From JAZGDL01 sp036477795 (lineage in GTDB: Bacteria; Planctomycetota; Phycisphaerae; UBA1845), in NCBI GenBank assembly GCA_036477795.1, contig JAZGDL010000530.1:1-13892 (forward strand): 13,892 bases of DNA, read 5' to 3'. The translations under genes were made by a program, and so were the position numbers. This document shows positions 8,710-13,892 of the stretch, piece by piece. Each line of letters starts with the position of its first letter. Within the stretch, counting starts at the first letter, position 1. The notes below the pieces were generated by a model. That model was not told where the DNA came from. It saw only the letters and a list, made by a program, of their open reading frames with translations, and made no database searches.

Positions 8710-9971
8710 GCAAACTTCTTGATCGATTTTGCCGCTACGTCAAGGTGGAAACAACGGCCGTCGAGGGCGCGGACACCTATCCCAGTTCAACCGGCCAACT
8801 TGAACTGGGCAGGATGCTGTCCGATGAGCTTGGGGACCTCAAGCTCGCCGACGTGAACATGAGCGAGCACGGGATCGTGACGGCCACCATCCGCGGTAAC
8901 GTCCAAGGCGCGCCGACCATCGGCTGGTTCGCCCACATGGACACGTCACCCGAGACAACCGCCGGGAATGTCAAACCGATTGTCCATGAAAACTACGACG
9001 GGAAGGACATAGTACTGCCCGGCGACGCATCCAAAGTAATTCGCGTTAACGCGGATCACTCTACTGAAACCCACGGATTCGAATCCGCGGGCTTGGCGGG
9101 TCTCAAGGGCAAGACGCTCATCACCACCGACGGCACGACGCTTCTGGGGGCCGACGACAAGGCCGGCGTCGCGATTATCGTGACCGCGGCGGACCACCTG
9201 GTGAGCCATCCACAAATCCGACACGGCCCCATTCGAATCGTCTTCACGTGCGATGAAGAGATCGGCCACGGGACCGATAAAGTGGACCTCGAAGAAGTGA
9301 ACGCCCTGGTGGGGTACACGCTCGACGGCGAGGCGGAGGGCAGGATTGAGAATGAAACGTTTTCCGCCGACTTGGCTGTGGTGACTATTACCGGCAGGAA
9401 CATCCATCCGGGCATCGCCAAAGGGAAGATGATCAACGCCATCCGTCTCGCGGGGGAGTTCGTCTCAGGCATGCCCTGGCAACGGCTGGCCCCGGAAGCC
9501 ACAGAGGAGCGAGAGGGGTTCCTGCATCCCTATGTGCTCGATGGCGGAGTGGCGGAAGTGAAAATCCGCGTCCTGCTGCGCAGCTTCCGCACGGCTGATC
9601 TTGCAGAGCAAGCGGACCTCTTGCGCAGTGTCGCTGCGACGATAATGGCGGAGCATCCCGGTGCATCCATCGATATCGATGTAACAAAGCAATACCGTAA
9701 CATGGTAGAAGTGCTGGAAAAGGAGCCGCGCGCGGTGGACCTGGCCGCTCAGGCGATGCGGCGAGTGGGGATCGAACCAACGTTCGCCATCGTTCGCGGT
9801 GGGACGGACGGTTCGCGCCTCAGCGAAATGGGCCTGCCCACTCCGAATCTGTCAGCCGGAATGTACAATTATCACTCGCCGCTGGAATTCGCCTGCCTGG
9901 AGCAAATGGAAACATCAGTCAAGGTGCTGATCGAGCTCGCGCAGCTTTGGGGTCAGCAGAGGCTTCCTTGA
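8706..9971 (+). CDS. pepT: Peptidase T-like aminotripeptidase (M20 family)
   Basis: 421 residues from ATG 8706, overlapping the upstream stop by ATGA; the upstream Shine-Dalgarno is weak, so translational coupling is likely. PepT is a cytosolic zinc tripeptidase releasing N-terminal residues from tripeptides. Visible metal and catalytic signatures are HMDTSP (His77, Asp79), GADDKAG (about 148-154), CDEEIGHG (Glu184/Glu185), YTLDGE (Asp207), HPG in the dimerisation domain and YNYHSPLEF near the end. Length is slightly above the E. coli enzyme (408). The excess lies largely around residues 115-130, where a family 2 palindrome (9067-9092) reads ETHGFESAG in frame just before the conserved KTLITTDG. 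The stop codon at 9969-9971 lies within the first unit of a heptamer array. Confidence 0.93.
   Translation: MSKLLDRFCRYVKVETTAVEGADTYPSSTGQLELGRMLSDELGDLKLADVNMSEHGIVTATIRGNVQGAPTIGWFAHMDTSPETTAGNVKPIVHENYDGKDIVLPGDASKVIRVNADHSTETHGFESAGLAGLKGKTLITTDGTTLLGADDKAGVAIIVTAADHLVSHPQIRHGPIRIVFTCDEEIGHGTDKVDLEEVNALVGYTLDGEAEGRIENETFSADLAVVTITGRNIHPGIAKGKMINAIRLAGEFVSGMPWQRLAPEATEEREGFLHPYVLDGGVAEVKIRVLLRSFRTADLAEQADLLRSVAATIMAEHPGASIDIDVTKQYRNMVEVLEKEPRAVDLAAQAMRRVGIEPTFAIVRGGTDGSRLSEMGLPTPNLSAGMYNYHSPLEFACLEQMETSVKVLIELAQLWGQQRLP
9067..9092. repeat. Family 2 palindrome inside pepT
   Basis: AAACCCACGGATTCGAATCC then GCGGGC. The arms pair with one mismatch around the centre TTCGAA. It is read in frame as THGFES, a different register from the copies in the DUF2079 gene. 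It lies in a poorly conserved loop of peptidase T. Confidence 0.85.
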
Positions 9972-10020
9972 ACCTTCGACCTTTGAACTTTCTGACCTTC
10001 TAACCTTCCAACCTTCCAAG
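9966..10020. repeat. Degenerate heptamer array after pepT
   Basis: Irregular units of the type AACCTTC / ACCTTTGA / AACCTTCC run from the last pepT codons to the stop of the convergent cobalamin-fold gene. The orientation is opposite to the array at 13137-13223. The pepT TGA stop lies inside the first unit. Confidence 0.75.
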
Positions 10021-10740
10021 TCAGACTTCGGCGGCGGCGAGGATGGGTGACCGTCGTCGACGGCGGCGCTTCCTGGAGATTCCGGGGGCTCGTATTTCGG
10101 GTTTGCGTGGTTCGGCTTCGTTGGCGATCTTGATGGCCTGGTGGACGGTGGGGGCGAACAAGTCGACGTTGAGCTCCTTCCACAGACCGTCGGCCCGGTT
10201 GTAAACGCCGCCCGAGACCATGATGTTCATGGTGGGATGGCACCCCACCTCGCGGATTTGATCTACCAGCATGCGAATGCCGGGCACGCCGTGCGGCTCG
10301 GTGCCGAAGATGAGGAGCAGTTCGGGCCTGAGCCGGCCGACCAGGCTCAGCACCTCATCGTTGGGAACGCCGCCGCCGACGAAGTAGACGCCCCAGCCGT
10401 CGGCTTCAAATAGATCGGCGCACATCTGAGCACCAAGCTCCTCCGGCTCTTTGTCGGCGCACATGATCAGGACGCGTTTGCCGTTGAGCGGATTGTTCTG
10501 CAGAGCCTGTTGCACTTGGTCGGCCAGAGCACGGTTGATGCGCGTGGCCATGTGCTCGGTCACGATGTCGATCTTGTCCTTGCGATAGAGCTTGTCTACT
10601 CGCTCCATGGCAGGCCAGATGATCTCCTGGTACAGCTTGTGACCGGGTGCCCGGGCGGCGATCTGTTCGTGGATGATATCCCGGCAGGCCATACGGTTTC
10701 CTTGCAGAAGTGGTTCCATGTACCGTTCGAGCAGGCGCAT
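10021..10740 (-). CDS. Cobalamin-binding-fold protein (CarH/methyltransferase corrinoid-type) without the ligand histidine
   Basis: 239 residues from ATG 10740, with Shine-Dalgarno AGAGGAG 7 bases upstream. Residues 1-80 form a helical cap; residues ~87-205 a Rossmann-like B12-binding domain (RVLIMCADKEPEELG, FEADGWGVYFVGGGVP, LLLIFGT, IMVSGGVYNR). In the usual motif (D/E)xHxxG the histidine binds cobalt; here the stretch reads EPEELG (98-103), with Glu100 in the histidine position. In light-sensing CarH proteins a Wx9EH motif packs against adenosylcobalamin; here Tyr52 and Glu62-His63 give Yx9EH. No DNA-binding HTH precedes the domain. The C-terminus carries an Arg/Lys tract (223-230). It could bind cobalamin in another way, bind another ligand, or be a regulatory remnant. 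It stands alone, convergent with pepT. Confidence 0.82.
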   Translation of the reverse strand: MRLLERYMEPLLQGNRMACRDIIHEQIAARAPGHKLYQEIIWPAMERVDKLYRKDKIDIVTEHMATRINRALADQVQQALQNNPLNGKRVLIMCADKEPEELGAQMCADLFEADGWGVYFVGGGVPNDEVLSLVGRLRPELLLIFGTEPHGVPGIRMLVDQIREVGCHPTMNIMVSGGVYNRADGLWKELNVDLFAPTVHQAIKIANEAEPRKPEIRAPGISRKRRRRRRSPILAAAEV

Positions 10741-10888
10741 AAACCGTCTCCTCTGGCGTGGGACCGGGCTTTATTGGAGATCTCGAAAAGGGCCTCCAGC
10801 CCGATCCAAGAGCGGTCCACCGCAATAAGAATTAGTTTGTTGCCTGGACTCCGCCGGGCGGAATGAAATCGACTGGTTTGAACCGTTG

Positions 10889-10942
10889 CCCCATGCGGCA
10901 GAGGTAATCAATCTCTGTTCGAGATGGGGTTACTTACCCATC
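10889..10942. promoter_or_regulatory. Mutually exclusive hairpins upstream of the cobalamin-fold gene
   Basis: CCCCAT (10889-10894) can pair with ATGGGG (10924-10929), enclosing CAGAG/CTCTG (10899-10903 and 10913-10917). Alternatively GATGGG (10923-10928) can pair with CCCATC (10937-10942). The two outer stems share one strand, so only one can form, as in attenuators. The site is about 150-200 bases before the minus-strand start at 10740. No known riboswitch consensus, including the cobalamin B12 box, was seen. Confidence 0.3.
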
Positions 10943-11020
10943 GGCAGGGCATCTATCGGCGCGGGCTATGAAATATCTTGAATCGAGTTGATCGGTAAAT
11001 GAAGGTGTTTACGGGTAGCG

Positions 11021-11074
11021 TGTGGGACCGGCTTTCCAGCCGGTCAAATGACAGGCTGGAAAGCCTGTCCCACA
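11021..11074. repeat. Family 1 double-hairpin element, complete intergenic copy
   Basis: TGTGGGACCGGCTTTCC at the left and its near-complement GGAAAGCCTGTCCCACA at the right form a large inverted repeat around AAATGA. Each half also folds on itself: CCGGCT/AGCCGG and CAGGCT/AGCCTG. The total is 54 bases. Related copies are at 1484-1546 and 6334-6358. The architecture resembles REP/BIME-type or miniature elements; no transposase is in the window. Confidence 0.85.
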
Positions 11075-11163
11075 GGTGGGCGGTGCCGAGTCGTCACGCA
11101 GAACCGATAAAACGTTTGGTTCTTGCATCGATCGGCAATTCCTGCGCTATGGGACGGTGTCGC

Positions 11164-11254
11164 GGGGGGAAGGTTCAAGGTTCAAGGTTCAAGGTTGAAA
11201 GTCGGACCTGGGAACCTTTAACCTTCAACTTTCCAACCTTCAACCTTCCCCCCC
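11164..11254. repeat. Inverted pair of heptamer arrays without a gene between them
   Basis: The left arm is GGGGGG then AAGGTTC three times and AAGGTTG (11170-11197). The right arm is AACCTTTAACCTTCAAC... ending AACCTTCCCCCCC (to 11254). The outer 12 bases, GGGGGGAAGGTT and AACCTTCCCCCC, are exact inverted repeats. Only about ten non-repeat bases separate the arms. The layout matches the arrays bracketing the four-helix-bundle gene, minus the gene. Confidence 0.8.
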
Positions 11255-11271
11255 GGCGGGTTATATCGAGG

Positions 11272-11300
11272 TTGACAACGCCCCGCGCCCTCTCTAGCCT
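11272..11300 (+). promoter_or_regulatory. Candidate sigma-70-type promoter for gcvT-gcvH
   Basis: A perfect TTGACA (11272-11277), a 17-base spacer and TAGCCT (11295-11300) as a moderate -10. Initiation near 11307 would leave a leader of about 300 bases before gcvT, containing the family 3 fold-back. No glycine riboswitch consensus was recognised in that leader. Confidence 0.4.
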
Positions 11301-11429
11301 AACGGCGGGTCAACATTTGAATTGTGGGTTGGCGTATGAGGTGAGGGAGCGGAGATCATGCTTCCGGCGTCTGCCAAACGACGAAGTCACTGCCGGCGTC
11401 AACCCGTCAATCGAAATGTGACGGAGGTG

Positions 11430-11579
11430 GTAGGGCAGGCGGTTGTTTCGATTCCATCGGAACGTTCGCCTGCCTTCACACCGCGGCAGGTCAACGCCCC
11501 GCACCAATCGCCGGGGCGGCTATCTACGGCAGCGCAGCGCGCTCCTGAGCGATTGGTGCGGGGCAACGACCTGCCCTAC
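11430..11579. repeat. Family 3 fold-back element in the gcvT leader
   Basis: Ends GTAGGGCAGG (11430-11439) and CCTGCCCTAC (11570-11579) match the element at 2775-2873. Inside, GGCAGGCG/CGCCTGCC pair (11434-11441, 11467-11474). A 27-base arm pair, 11485-11511 with 11549-11575, is interrupted only by AAC opposite AAC and includes the exact 16-base match GCCCCGCACCAATCGC. The loop is 37 bases. The element ends 15 bases before the gcvT Shine-Dalgarno. Confidence 0.8.
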
Positions 11580-11606
11580 AGGTTTCTCCACGGCGGAAGG
11601 CGCGTT

Positions 11607-12734
11607 GTGAACCGATCACCACTTCACGATTTCCATGTCTCGCATGGAGCGAAGATGATTGACTTCGCCGGCTGGGAGATGCCCGTCTACTACACGGGGA
11701 TCAATGAGGAGCACATCCACACCAGGACCAAGATGTCCGTCTTCGACGTCTCCCACATGGGCCGACTGCGCATTGAAGGTGACGACGCCATACCGCTGCT
11801 GCAACTGATTTGCACCAGGAATCTGGACGGCACACAAGTCGGACAATCCAAATACACCCATATCTGCAATGAACGTGGAGGCGTTATAGACGACGTGATC
11901 GTCAGCCGCCATGAAGACCATTGGATGATGGTGTGCAACGCGTCCAATCGGGCACGGGTAACCGGTTGGCTGACGCAGCACGCCGCCGGCCGCAACGTGA
12001 CCGTGGTTGATGAAACCATCGATACAGCCATGCTGGCTATTCAGGGACCGGAGGCGCTGGCGTTCGTCGAGGCGACTTTCAAAGTTAAGTTGCAGGATCT
12101 GAAACGCTATTGGTTCATCGACGGCGGATTCATGGGCTTGAAGTATTCGATCTTCCGCAGCGGCTATACGGGTGAGGATGGCGTGGAGGCGGTCATTCCC
12201 GCCGGGGCCGTGGGGCTGCTGCTGCCCCTGCTTGTCGGATCGGGCCCCGAAGCGGGGGGTGCTTGCCAGCCGGCGGGTCTGGGGGCACGCGACACGCTGC
12301 GCACCGAAGCAGGCATGCCCTTGTACGGTCATGAGCTGCGCGACGATATCGATTCGCTGACCGCGGGACAGGCCTGGTGCGTCGATCTGAACAAGGATTT
12401 CATCGGCGCGGACGCGATGCGCAAGATCAAGGCCGACGGCTTGAAGCGCAAGATCGCCGGTTTCGAGTTGGTGGGAAAACGCATCGCCCGGAAGGGCTAC
12501 CGGGTCTTGAAGGACGGCAAGGACGTCGGCGAGATCACCAGTGGGACAATGAGCCCGACGTTGGGCAAGAGCATCGCGATGGGTTTTCTGGATATCGGGT
12601 TGAGCGAACCCGGTACGGAGGTATCCATCGACCTGGGCCGCCAGGAGAATCCCGCCAGGGTTGTCCCGCTGCCGTTTTACAAGCGGCTGAAGGAGCGATC
12701 CGCAGGCGCCAGCGGTTCGTTGGTGAATAGGTAG
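11607..12734 (+). CDS. gcvT: Glycine cleavage system T protein (aminomethyltransferase)
   Basis: 375 residues from GTG 11607, chosen because GGAAGG (11595-11600) lies 6 bases upstream and the protein then begins just before LHDFHVSHGAKMIDFAGWEMPVYY, the usual GcvT N-terminus. The frame is open back to 11358, but that part is translated fold-back repeat. GcvT transfers the aminomethyl carbon from lipoyl-H protein to tetrahydrofolate, releasing ammonia. Family signatures visible are FDVSHMGRL, GGVIDDVIV, YSIFRSGYTGEDG, AGLGARDTLRTEAGMPLYGHEL and SGTMSPTLGKSIAMGF. Length is close to the E. coli protein (364). gcvH follows after 20 bases, so the two are probably co-transcribed. Confidence 0.96.
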   Translation: MNRSPLHDFHVSHGAKMIDFAGWEMPVYYTGINEEHIHTRTKMSVFDVSHMGRLRIEGDDAIPLLQLICTRNLDGTQVGQSKYTHICNERGGVIDDVIVSRHEDHWMMVCNASNRARVTGWLTQHAAGRNVTVVDETIDTAMLAIQGPEALAFVEATFKVKLQDLKRYWFIDGGFMGLKYSIFRSGYTGEDGVEAVIPAGAVGLLLPLLVGSGPEAGGACQPAGLGARDTLRTEAGMPLYGHELRDDIDSLTAGQAWCVDLNKDFIGADAMRKIKADGLKRKIAGFELVGKRIARKGYRVLKDGKDVGEITSGTMSPTLGKSIAMGFLDIGLSEPGTEVSIDLGRQENPARVVPLPFYKRLKERSAGASGSLVNR

Positions 12735-12754
12735 AGAGAGGGCAGGTTGTCAGA

Positions 12755-13138
12755 ATGAGGGTTCCCGAGGATCGCAGGTACCGGGAGACGCATGAATGGT
12801 TCCAGGTGGATGGCGACGTGGTCACCATCGGCATCACCGGGTTCGCCGCGGACGAGCTCACCGACATCACCTTCGTCGATCTTCCGGCGGTTGGCACCAG
12901 GGTCGAAGCGGGCGGGGAAATCGGAGAGATCGAATCGGTCAAAGCCACGTCGGAGCTGACTTCCGCCGTGGGCGGAGAGATTATTGAGATCAACGAGTCG
13001 CTGTCCGACGCCCCGCAATTGGTCAACAAGGAGCCCTTTGGCGACGGATGGATGGTCAAGATCAAGGCGGCGGATCTGGCGCCGCTGGAAAAGCTGATGA
13101 ACGCGGATGCGTACGCCGCGCTTTGTGCGAAGTTGTAG
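12755..13138 (+). CDS. gcvH: Glycine cleavage system H protein (lipoyl carrier)
   Basis: 127 residues, the normal size. It carries the aminomethyl intermediate on a lipoyl-lysine between the P, T and L proteins. The lipoylation motif ESVKATSE puts the modified lysine at Lys63. HEWFQVDGDVVTIGITGFAADELTDITFVDLP and NKEPFGDGWMVKI are family hallmarks. ATG 12755 is preceded by GGCAGG at about 8 bases, which looks like a family 3 end fragment. The TAG stop (13136-13138) merges into the AGGTTGA array that follows. P-protein genes, often next, are not present; a four-helix-bundle gene lies there instead. Confidence 0.97.
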   Translation: MRVPEDRRYRETHEWFQVDGDVVTIGITGFAADELTDITFVDLPAVGTRVEAGGEIGEIESVKATSELTSAVGGEIIEINESLSDAPQLVNKEPFGDGWMVKIKAADLAPLEKLMNADAYAALCAKL

Positions 13139-13223
13139 GTTGAAGGTTGAAGGTTGGAAGGTTGAAGGTTGGAAGGTTGAAGGTTGGAAGGTTGGAAGGT
13201 TGAAGGTTGAAGGTTGGAAGGTC
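13137..13223 (+). repeat. AGGTTGA / AGGTTGGA tandem array before the four-helix-bundle gene
   Basis: Eleven consecutive units, six of 7 bases (AGGTTGA) and five of 8 (AGGTTGGA), plus a partial AGGTC. The order is 7,7,8,7,8,7,8,8,7,7,8. It starts inside the gcvH stop codon and ends two bases before ATG 13226, so its last GGAAGG can act as Shine-Dalgarno for the next gene. Confidence 0.92.
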
Positions 13224-13225
13224 TG

Positions 13226-13651
13226 ATGGCGGGGACGATCGAACGTTTTGAAGATATTGAGGCATGGCAGGATGCGAGAATCCTGCTCAAAGGCGTCTAT
13301 GAGGCCACCGCCCAAGGACCGTTTGCACGAGATTTTGGTTTGCGGGACCAGATTCGGCGAGCGGCGATCTCCGTCATGTCCAACATCGCCGAGGGCTTCG
13401 AGCGGGGAAGCAATAAGGACTTCATTCGGTTTCTTTACATGGCTAAAGGTTCAGCCGGTGAGGTTCGTTCACAACTCTATGCCGCCACCGATCTTGGTTA
13501 CCTGCAAAAAGAAAAGGCCGACGAAATCAATGCACTGGTACAAGTAGTTTCACGACGAATATCGGGTTTTATCAAGTATCTCAAGTCTAGCGCTTTCGAC
13601 GAAAAAACAAGCGGTCGAAAATCGCCAAGACGCTCTGAAGCTCAACATTGA
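13226..13651 (+). CDS. Four-helix-bundle protein (S23 / 23S rRNA intervening-sequence protein family)
   Basis: 141 residues from ATG 13226; a TTG at 13214 inside the array would add four. Family hallmarks in order: FEDIEAWQDARIL, FGLRDQIRRAAISVMSNIAEGFERGS, FIRFLYMAKGSAGEVRSQLYAATDLGYL, then a last helix and a Lys/Arg-rich tail. The family forms small helical bundles with basic surfaces. Some members are encoded in intervening sequences of 23S rRNA genes, and the related Avd protein works in diversity-generating retroelements; most stand-alone members have no known role. The gene is bracketed by inverted short-unit arrays: the upstream one supplies the ribosome binding site and the downstream one starts at the stop codon. 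This suggests gene and arrays arrived as one unit. Confidence 0.93.
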   Translation: MAGTIERFEDIEAWQDARILLKGVYEATAQGPFARDFGLRDQIRRAAISVMSNIAEGFERGSNKDFIRFLYMAKGSAGEVRSQLYAATDLGYLQKEKADEINALVQVVSRRISGFIKYLKSSAFDEKTSGRKSPRRSEAQH

Positions 13652-13700
13652 AACCTTCAACCTTGAACCTTCAAACCTTCAAACCTTCAACCTTCAAACC
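13649..13700 (-). repeat. Inverted AACCTTC-type array after the four-helix-bundle gene
   Basis: Units AAACCTTC, AACCTTG, AACCTTC and relatives, the reverse complement of the AGGTTGA type upstream of the gene. The array begins with the TGA stop at 13649-13651. About seven units are visible and they are less regular than in the upstream array. Confidence 0.88.
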
Positions 13701-13710
13701 CCGGACCGCC

Positions 13711-13722
13711 ATCCGTGGGCTT
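13711..13722 (-). repeat. Family 2 half-copy
   Basis: ATCCGTGGGCTT is the right half of the palindrome found at 4327-4352; the left half is missing. It lies between the array and the end of the minus-strand gene at the window edge. Confidence 0.5.
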
Positions 13723-13746
13723 TACACGAGAATCTGTGCGGGGTCG

Positions 13747-13892
13747 CTACCGTTCCACAACGTCGGACAGTCTGGAGAGGCTGATCACCGACGAGCGCAG
13801 CACGAACACTTCCCGGCGGTTTGGAGAGATGCCGTGGTGCTTGGCTTCGTTGACGTAGACCTCCTTGGTGGCGTGGCCGTCGCGGCAGTCAT
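13747..13892 (-). CDS. C-terminal end of an unrecognised protein (partial)
   Basis: On the minus strand the frame is open from the window edge to TAG at 13747-13749, giving 47 residues (DCRDGHATKEVYVNEAK..., then REVFVLRSSVISLSRLSDVVER). Composition is protein-like and the frame has no interruption, so it is probably the 3' end of a gene that starts outside the window. I do not recognise the family. It is convergent with the four-helix-bundle gene. Confidence 0.5.
   Translation of the reverse strand, partial: DCRDGHATKEVYVNEAKHHGISPNRREVFVLRSSVISLSRLSDVVER

Larger units (their letters stand above)
10741..11606. other. Gene-free stretch rich in repeats and foldable DNA
   Basis: 866 bases between the starts of two divergent transcription units. 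From left to right it holds the leader of the cobalamin-fold gene, overlapping alternative hairpins (10889-10942), a complete family 1 element (11021-11074), an inverted heptamer array pair (11164-11254), a promoter candidate (11272-11300) and a family 3 fold-back element (11430-11579). GTGGGACCGGGCTTTA at 10758-10773 may be a decayed family 1 end. Open frames crossing it consist of translated repeats and show no recognisable domain. Confidence 0.7.

Noticed and set aside
9071..9090. GGATTCGAATCC and similar sequences resembling a tRNA T-arm
   Set aside because: No acceptor, D or anticodon arms surround any copy; they are the centres of family 2 palindromes.
10888..10950. Faint 5S rRNA-like stretch on the minus strand (CCCCATCTCGAAC)
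   Set aside because: Only one short stretch resembles 5S; the flanking helices and overall length do not fit.
10741..10998. Cobalamin riboswitch upstream of the B12-fold gene
   Set aside because: No B12 box or the conserved core could be found on the minus strand.
10999..11421. 140-codon open frame on the plus strand
   Set aside because: It consists of a translated family 1 element and heptamer arrays, has no recognisable domain and lies in the repeat-rich leader of gcvT.
11358..11606. N-terminal extension of GcvT from ATG 11358
   Set aside because: The extra 83 codons are translated fold-back repeat without homology to GcvT; GTG 11607 has a good ribosome binding site and gives the normal length.
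13137..13223. CRISPR-like array
   Set aside because: Units are 7-8 bases without spacers, so it is a tandem microsatellite-type array.
12535..13315. Long minus-strand frames with LQPSNLQPSN-like repeats
   Set aside because: They are antisense shadows of gcvT/gcvH and the AGGTTGA array; the array lacks stops on this strand, which makes artificial open frames.

Overview
The window looks like a chromosomal segment of an uncultured, GC-rich bacterium. The best guess is Planctomycetota; this is inference, not proof. It rests on the VIT/VWA surface-type protein, a secreted BNR-repeat protein with thrombospondin-3/dockerin-like Asp/Asn-Gly motifs, frequent GTG starts, and a high density of small interspersed palindromes. 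No rRNA, tRNA, CRISPR array, transposase or phage gene was seen.

Layout. 1-268 is a leader with an ECF-type promoter candidate. 269-2778 (+) is a secreted VIT + VWA protein, split by an apparent one-base deletion near 503-505. 2879-4075 (-) is a CpaE/TadZ-like ATPase, convergent with it. 4088-6259 (+) is a DUF2079-type membrane protein whose true start is uncertain. 6475-8709 (+) is a secreted BNR/Asp-box protein, overlapping by ATGA with pepT (8706-9971, +). 10021-10740 (-) is a cobalamin-binding-fold protein lacking the canonical ligand histidine. 10741-11606 has no gene but is full of repeats, with a promoter candidate for the glycine cleavage genes gcvT (11607-12734) and gcvH (12755-13138). 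13226-13651 is a four-helix-bundle (S23/IVP family) gene bracketed by inverted arrays of a 7/8-base unit. At the right edge is the 3' end of an unrecognised minus-strand gene.

The most unusual property is the repeats. Family 1 begins TGTGGGACCGGCTTTCC and is a double hairpin inside a larger inverted repeat. Family 2 has the core CCCACGGATTGCAATCC and is a simple palindrome of about 22 bases. Family 3 has the ends GTAGGGCAGG / CCTGCCCTAC and forms fold-back elements of 99-150 bases. A fourth class is arrays of AGGTTGA / AGGTTGGA and relatives. Copies of families 1 and 2 lie in frame inside coding sequences (VIT/VWA, DUF2079, pepT), where they appear as extra peptide. Other copies begin at or within stop codons. 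The four-helix-bundle gene framed by inverted arrays, together with a nearby inverted array pair that holds no gene, is the best candidate for an undescribed mobile or repeat-associated unit.

Functionally the only clear pathway is glycine cleavage (gcvT, gcvH; the P-protein genes are not in the window). The remaining genes are single surface, export or housekeeping functions without an evident shared process.
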